Source: Aeromonas bivalvium
GTDB lineage: Bacteria; Pseudomonadota; Gammaproteobacteria; Enterobacterales; Aeromonadaceae
Direction: 5' to 3'
Length of the DNA stretch: 64,000 nt
Assembly (NCBI RefSeq): GCF_000819765.1
Contig: NZ_CDBT01000010.1
Coordinates: forward strand, 35,625-99,624
The notes under the pieces were generated by a model that had not been told where the DNA came from, did not search any database, and saw nothing but the letters and a program-made list of their open reading frames with translations. Numbering within the stretch: position 1 is the first letter of the stretch; the number at the start of each line of letters is the position of its first letter. Below are positions 60,633 through 64,000 of this stretch, in pieces. The position numbers and the translations under genes are program-made.

Positions 60633-60859
60633 CCTGATATCCTGTCGATGATGGGCACTATCATGGTTTCGAGCCCATTTAATTTGATTTCATAGGCCAA
60701 TGCCAGGGATTGGCCCAGTGAACCGGCCGGGAACCCGCTCCTGGCCATCCATACCAGATAGGGCTCGGGTAAATCGATGATCCGCCTGCCACGATATTTC
60801 CCGTAGGGCATGGAATTGGCAAGGGTCAGCAATATCTGCTCGTCGGCCAGGGGGGTCAT
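60629..60859 (-). CDS. DUF3820 family protein
   Basis: 76 residues. Typical DUF3820 stretch MPYGKYRGRRIIDLPEPYLVWMARSGFPAGSLGQ (about 17-50). Family members are sometimes annotated as quorum-sensing-regulated virulence factors, without a known activity. The ATG directly follows the queE stop, and its own stop overlaps the next gene. Confidence 0.88.
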   Translation of the reverse strand: MTPLADEQILLTLANSMPYGKYRGRRIIDLPEPYLVWMARSGFPAGSLGQSLALAYEIKLNGLETMIVPIIDRISG

Positions 60860-61534
60860 TTAATCGATATCCAGATATTTATGAGTCTGAATAGAGAGGC
60901 GCCAATTACGCTCGATGCAGACCGCCATGGCCAGCTCGGTTGCCCTGGGTTTCTGGCTGATGGGTTGCAGGGCAATGACCACATCTTCCCGCAAGCTGGC
61001 ACTGGCCAGCAAGGCGTCCAGCTCCTCCACATGGCGCATCATGGCCACAGGATGCTTGATTTCGTTGGCCCGTGCCAGGGCGCCAGGCAAGACACTCAGG
61101 CCACCCTGCATGCCGATCTTGGGCGAAACGGTCACCCAGGTGGCCGGATGGGTCAGCACCTCGCTGGTGCCGCTGGTCTCGATCTGGAGCTGATATCCGG
61201 CCTGATGCAGGGTCTCGCTCAGCTCGGTGAGATCATAAAGACAGGGCTCCCCTCCCGTGATCACCACGTGTCTGGCCTTGTAGCCAAGCTCGGCAAAGCT
61301 GGCCACTATCTGGGCACTGCTCATTCCACTCCAACCATCGGACTCATTAGAACAATTGAGTACCTGGCTGATGGGCACCTCTCGCGCCGGATCGACCACC
61401 CAGGTGTGACGTGTATCGCACCAGGGACAGCCAACCGGGCAGCCTTGCAGCCGCACGAAGATGGCGGGCAGGCCGGTGAAGACCCCCTCCCCCTGGATGG
61501 TTTGAAAAATCTCGTTTATCGGGTAGTGCATCAT
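60860..61534 (-). CDS. queE: 7-carboxy-7-deazaguanine synthase QueE
   Basis: 224 residues, radical SAM. The cluster motif CPVGCPWCDT (Cx3Cx2C) near residue 32 binds the 4Fe-4S cluster, and GVFTGLPAIFVRLQGC and VVITGGEPCL are conserved. It makes 7-carboxy-7-deazaguanine for queuosine. Start ATG 61534 (or the next ATG 61531). It is 48 bases from queC; a small ACCCCG/CGGGGT hairpin lies in the gap. Confidence 0.97.
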   Translation of the reverse strand: MMHYPINEIFQTIQGEGVFTGLPAIFVRLQGCPVGCPWCDTRHTWVVDPAREVPISQVLNCSNESDGWSGMSSAQIVASFAELGYKARHVVITGGEPCLYDLTELSETLHQAGYQLQIETSGTSEVLTHPATWVTVSPKIGMQGGLSVLPGALARANEIKHPVAMMRHVEELDALLASASLREDVVIALQPISQKPRATELAMAVCIERNWRLSIQTHKYLDID

Positions 61535-61582
61535 AAAACGACGGTTACCAATGGCTGTGACCCCGTTCGGGGTGAGAGGGGC

Positions 61583-62272
61583 TCAACGCCCCCGTTTGTG
61601 CTCGAGGCGCTGACGAACGCCCACCCGATCGGTCAGATACTGCTCCAGCCCGCGGCGACGCAGGATACAGGCGGGGCAGGTGCCGCAACCGTCACCGATC
61701 AGGCCGTTGTAACAGGTGAGGGTCTGCTCGCGCACCAGTGCCAGCTGACCGAACTCGTCGGCCAGCGCCCAGGTCTCGGCCTTGTCGAGCCACATCAAGG
61801 GCGTCTCAAAGCGCAGCCCGCGATCCAGCCCGAGGGCCACCGCATGATTGAGCGCCTTGACGAACTCGTCGCGGCAATCGGGATAGCCGGAAAAATCGGT
61901 CTCGCACACCCCGGTGATCACCGCCTCGGCCCCGACCTGATAGGCATAGATGGCCGCCAGGGTCAGAAACAGTATGTTGCGCCCCGGCACGAAGGTGTTG
62001 GGCAGGCCATTGTCCTGCAGCTCGGTACTGACCGGAATATGATCCCGGGTCAGGGCCGACACCGCCAGCTCCCCCAACAGGGTGACATCCATCACCTTGT
62101 GGGCCGCCACCCCCAATTGCGTGGCGAGGGCCCGGGCCGTCGCGATTTCGGCCAGATGACGCTGACCATAATCGAAGGTGATGGCGTGCACCTCATCATA
62201 TTGGGCCTGGGCCTGCACCAGACAGGTGGTGCTGTCCTGGCCGCCACTGAACACGACAACTGCTTTTCTCAC
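61583..62272 (-). CDS. queC: 7-cyano-7-deazaguanine synthase QueC
   Basis: 229 residues. PP-loop [10 protein letters not shown] near residue 9 and zinc cysteines in [20 protein letters not shown] near 188-207. It converts the QueE product to preQ0. The start is a GTG at 62272 with AAGAGGAT about 9-10 bases ahead. It is 13 bases downstream of the DTW-domain gene. Confidence 0.97.
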   Translation of the reverse strand: MRKAVVVFSGGQDSTTCLVQAQAQYDEVHAITFDYGQRHLAEIATARALATQLGVAAHKVMDVTLLGELAVSALTRDHIPVSTELQDNGLPNTFVPGRNILFLTLAAIYAYQVGAEAVITGVCETDFSGYPDCRDEFVKALNHAVALGLDRGLRFETPLMWLDKAETWALADEFGQLALVREQTLTCYNGLIGDGCGTCPACILRRRGLEQYLTDRVGVRQRLEHKRGR

Positions 62273-62285
62273 TGGATAGATCCTC

Positions 62286-62909
62286 TTAGGGGCGCCGCGA
62301 CTCTGGCGTGCGCGTCGAATAGGAGAGCCACTGCTCGTTGAGACGATGGAAGAGGCTCAGCAAGGGGGCGTATCTGACGGCGTCGCCCTCCCATTGCGAT
62401 AACAGATGATAGCCCGCCTCCAGGGTCGAGAGCGCCGTGGAGAAGGGCTTCTTGCGGATGAGGTACTGCCCCTCGGCCGTGGCGAGGGAGAGCCTTGGCA
62501 GGGCGGCGAGCGCCGGATTGAGGCGCAGCATCTTGTAGGCCTTGCGCCAGGTGCCGTCGAGCAGCACGAAGCAGGGCGGCGCCTCTGCATCATCGGGCAG
62601 ACTGGCGCGCAGGCTGGCGAGCGACTGTGCCTGCTCATCTGGCCAAAGCAGATAGCAGCGCCGCTGTGCCAGCCAGCGGGCCAGTACGGCGTCTTCGCGA
62701 AAGTCCTCCCCGACCCGGATCTCGACATGGGCCAGGCTGGCTGCCAGCAGGGCCGCCGTTCCCTTGGGATGACCCACTTCGCCTGGATGTTGCAAGATGA
62801 GCAGGGGCACCCGATTGATAACGGGGTGAATATATTCACATAGACAGGCTTTGAGGGCGCGGGTACAGCGTGTACAGTAGCGACTGTCTTGATCGTTGGG
62901 TTGTTTCAT
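62286..62909 (-). CDS. DTW-domain tRNA-uridine aminocarboxypropyltransferase
   Basis: 207 residues. Zinc-type cysteines [14 protein letters not shown] near residues 11-25 and the DTW signature [19 protein letters not shown] near residues 114-132. DTW proteins of the TapT/YfiP type attach acp groups to tRNA uridines (acp3U47); this is inferred by family. ATG 62909 overlaps the rhombosortase start on the opposite strand. It begins the operon with queC, queE, DUF3820 and PduO genes. Confidence 0.9.
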   Translation of the reverse strand: MKQPNDQDSRYCTRCTRALKACLCEYIHPVINRVPLLILQHPGEVGHPKGTAALLAASLAHVEIRVGEDFREDAVLARWLAQRRCYLLWPDEQAQSLASLRASLPDDAEAPPCFVLLDGTWRKAYKMLRLNPALAALPRLSLATAEGQYLIRKKPFSTALSTLEAGYHLLSQWEGDAVRYAPLLSLFHRLNEQWLSYSTRTPESRRP

Positions 62910-63486
62910 GTCGTCAGTCACATCCGGGCTATTCTGGCTTATCACGCTCTCACTCGCCTGCCTGATCCTCTTCTTCACAGTGCCAAATGACCTCATCTCC
63001 TTCAACCGGGTCCTGATTGACCAGGGAGAAGGGTGGCGCATCATAACAGGCAATCTGGCTCACACCAATCTGTGGCACCTGCTGCTCAATCTCTCGGGCC
63101 TGCTGGTACTCTACGCCCTGTTCTGCGATTACCTGCAGGATTGGGGCTTCCCGCTCCTGCTGGCACTGCTCGCCATCGCAGTCGGCCTCGGCATCTGGTA
63201 CTACTATCCGCACACCCAGTGGTACATGGGTCTCTCCGGCGTGCTGCACGGTCTCTTCGTCTGGGGCGCCATGGCGGATATCCGCCACCGCCGCCATTCC
63301 GGCTGGCTCATGTTGCTGGGGATTGCCATCAAGTTGTGGCTGGATCACTACACGGGGGGAGACAGCCCGGCCGCCATGCTGATCGGAGCCAGGGTTCACA
63401 CGGGATCGCACCTGATTGGGGCGGGAGCAGGCCTGGTGCTCGGCCTGCTCACCGTTGTCATCAGCGGTTGGCGAGTTCGTCGTTGA
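62908..63486 (+). CDS. rrtA: Rhombosortase (rhomboid-family intramembrane protease)
   Basis: 192 residues with six membrane segments. Catalytic serine S110 in [13 protein letters not shown] (GxSG) and histidine H168 in [14 protein letters not shown] fit the rhomboid dyad; [16 protein letters not shown] is conserved. Its small size and sequence fit the rhombosortase subfamily, which processes GlyGly-CTERM tails of secreted enzymes. No GlyGly-CTERM gene is in this window. Its ATG overlaps the DTW start codon, and its last 26 bases overlap pyrF. Confidence 0.88.
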   Translation: MSSVTSGLFWLITLSLACLILFFTVPNDLISFNRVLIDQGEGWRIITGNLAHTNLWHLLLNLSGLLVLYALFCDYLQDWGFPLLLALLAIAVGLGIWYYYPHTQWYMGLSGVLHGLFVWGAMADIRHRRHSGWLMLLGIAIKLWLDHYTGGDSPAAMLIGARVHTGSHLIGAGAGLVLGLLTVVISGWRVRR

Positions 63487-64000
63487 TTTCGCCAAGGGTC
63501 AGGGCCGGATCGGTCGCCTGGGTGATCGGACGACCAATGACCAGGTAATCGGCTCCCGCCGCCACCGCTTCGCTCGGAGTCATGACCCGGCGCTGATCGC
63601 CCTGGGCGGCGCCGGTCGGGCGGATCCCCGGGGTCACCAGCAAGAAAGCCTCCCCCAGCGCCCCCTTGAGCTCGCTCGCCTCGTTGGCGGAGCAGACCAC
63701 ACCGTCAAGTCCGGCATCCTTGGTCAGTCGGGCCAGACGCAGCACCTGCTCGGCCGGGCTGATATCCAGGCCGATCCCGGACAGATCCCCTTGCTCCATG
63801 CTGGTCAGCACTGTCACCCCGATGAGCAGCGGCGCCTTGTCACCATAAGGCAGCAGCGCCTCCCTGGCGGCCCGCATCATCCGCTCACCGCCACTGGCAT
63901 GCACGTTTACCATCCAGACCCCCAGCTCGGCACTCGCCGCCACCGCCTTGGCAACCGTATTGGGGATGTCGTGGAATTTCAGATCCAGGAAGACATCGAA
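63461..64000 (-). CDS. pyrF: Orotidine 5'-phosphate decarboxylase, 5' end beyond window
   Basis: The last 179 residues are visible. [15 protein letters not shown] (DxKxxDIPxT catalytic motif) is near the window edge, followed by [20 protein letters not shown] and [14 protein letters not shown]. It decarboxylates OMP to UMP in pyrimidine synthesis. It converges with and overlaps the rhombosortase gene by 26 bases. Confidence 0.96.
   Translation of the reverse strand, partial: FDVFLDLKFHDIPNTVAKAVAASAELGVWMVNVHASGGERMMRAAREALLPYGDKAPLLIGVTVLTSMEQGDLSGIGLDISPAEQVLRLARLTKDAGLDGVVCSANEASELKGALGEAFLLVTPGIRPTGAAQGDQRRVMTPSEAVAAGADYLVIGRPITQATDPALTLGEINDELANR

Overview
The window is about 62-65% GC and densely packed. 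Gene content and order (lrp-ftsK-lolA-rarA-serS, cspD/clpS-clpA-infA-bpt-aat, pspF/pspABC with sapABCDF) indicate a gammaproteobacterial chromosome. The closest match I can name is Aeromonas; this is inferred from gene order and protein similarity, not from a database search. I see no prophage, insertion sequence, integron or CRISPR array, so this looks like core genome.

Layout. 1-10 kb: a membrane diguanylate cyclase cut by the left edge, a trans-sulfuration enzyme, asd, the guanidinium exporter gdx/sugE behind a guanidine-II (mini-ykkC) riboswitch, a B3/4-domain protein, ycaO, and uvrB with a small YkvA-like gene. 10-20 kb: tRNA-Asn, a gene-poor stretch with paired DnaA-box sequences, the transporter ybjL, alr, an acyl-CoA synthetase, yfcL, an NAD-kinase-like gene, and a yfiR-dgcN-yfiB cyclic-di-GMP module. 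20-34 kb: tyrR next to phhA-phhB (phenylalanine to tyrosine), then the phage-shock operon pspABC-ycjX-ycjF with a sigma-54 promoter, divergent pspF, and the sapABCDF peptide-uptake operon. 34-46 kb: miaE, a Yip1-family membrane gene, cvpA-purF with a PurR operator, an AbgT transporter, and serS, rarA, lolA, ftsK and lrp.

46-64 kb: a broken alanine dehydrogenase gene (ald) beside lrp, trxB, a glycine-zipper protein, aat-bpt-infA (N-degron tagging and initiation factor), clpA-clpS (N-degron reading and degradation), cspD, tRNA-Ser, ybjN, a DUF1704 predicted metallopeptidase, tdk, an NhaC-family transporter behind a lysine riboswitch (so probably a lysine transporter, LysW type), hns, a queC/queE operon with a DTW-domain gene, a rhombosortase and the 3' part of pyrF.

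The most notable non-coding observations are the two riboswitches (guanidine-II and lysine), the ald pseudogene, and partial copies of the downstream start region in the sap operon junctions. The last are strong in two junctions and weak in two.
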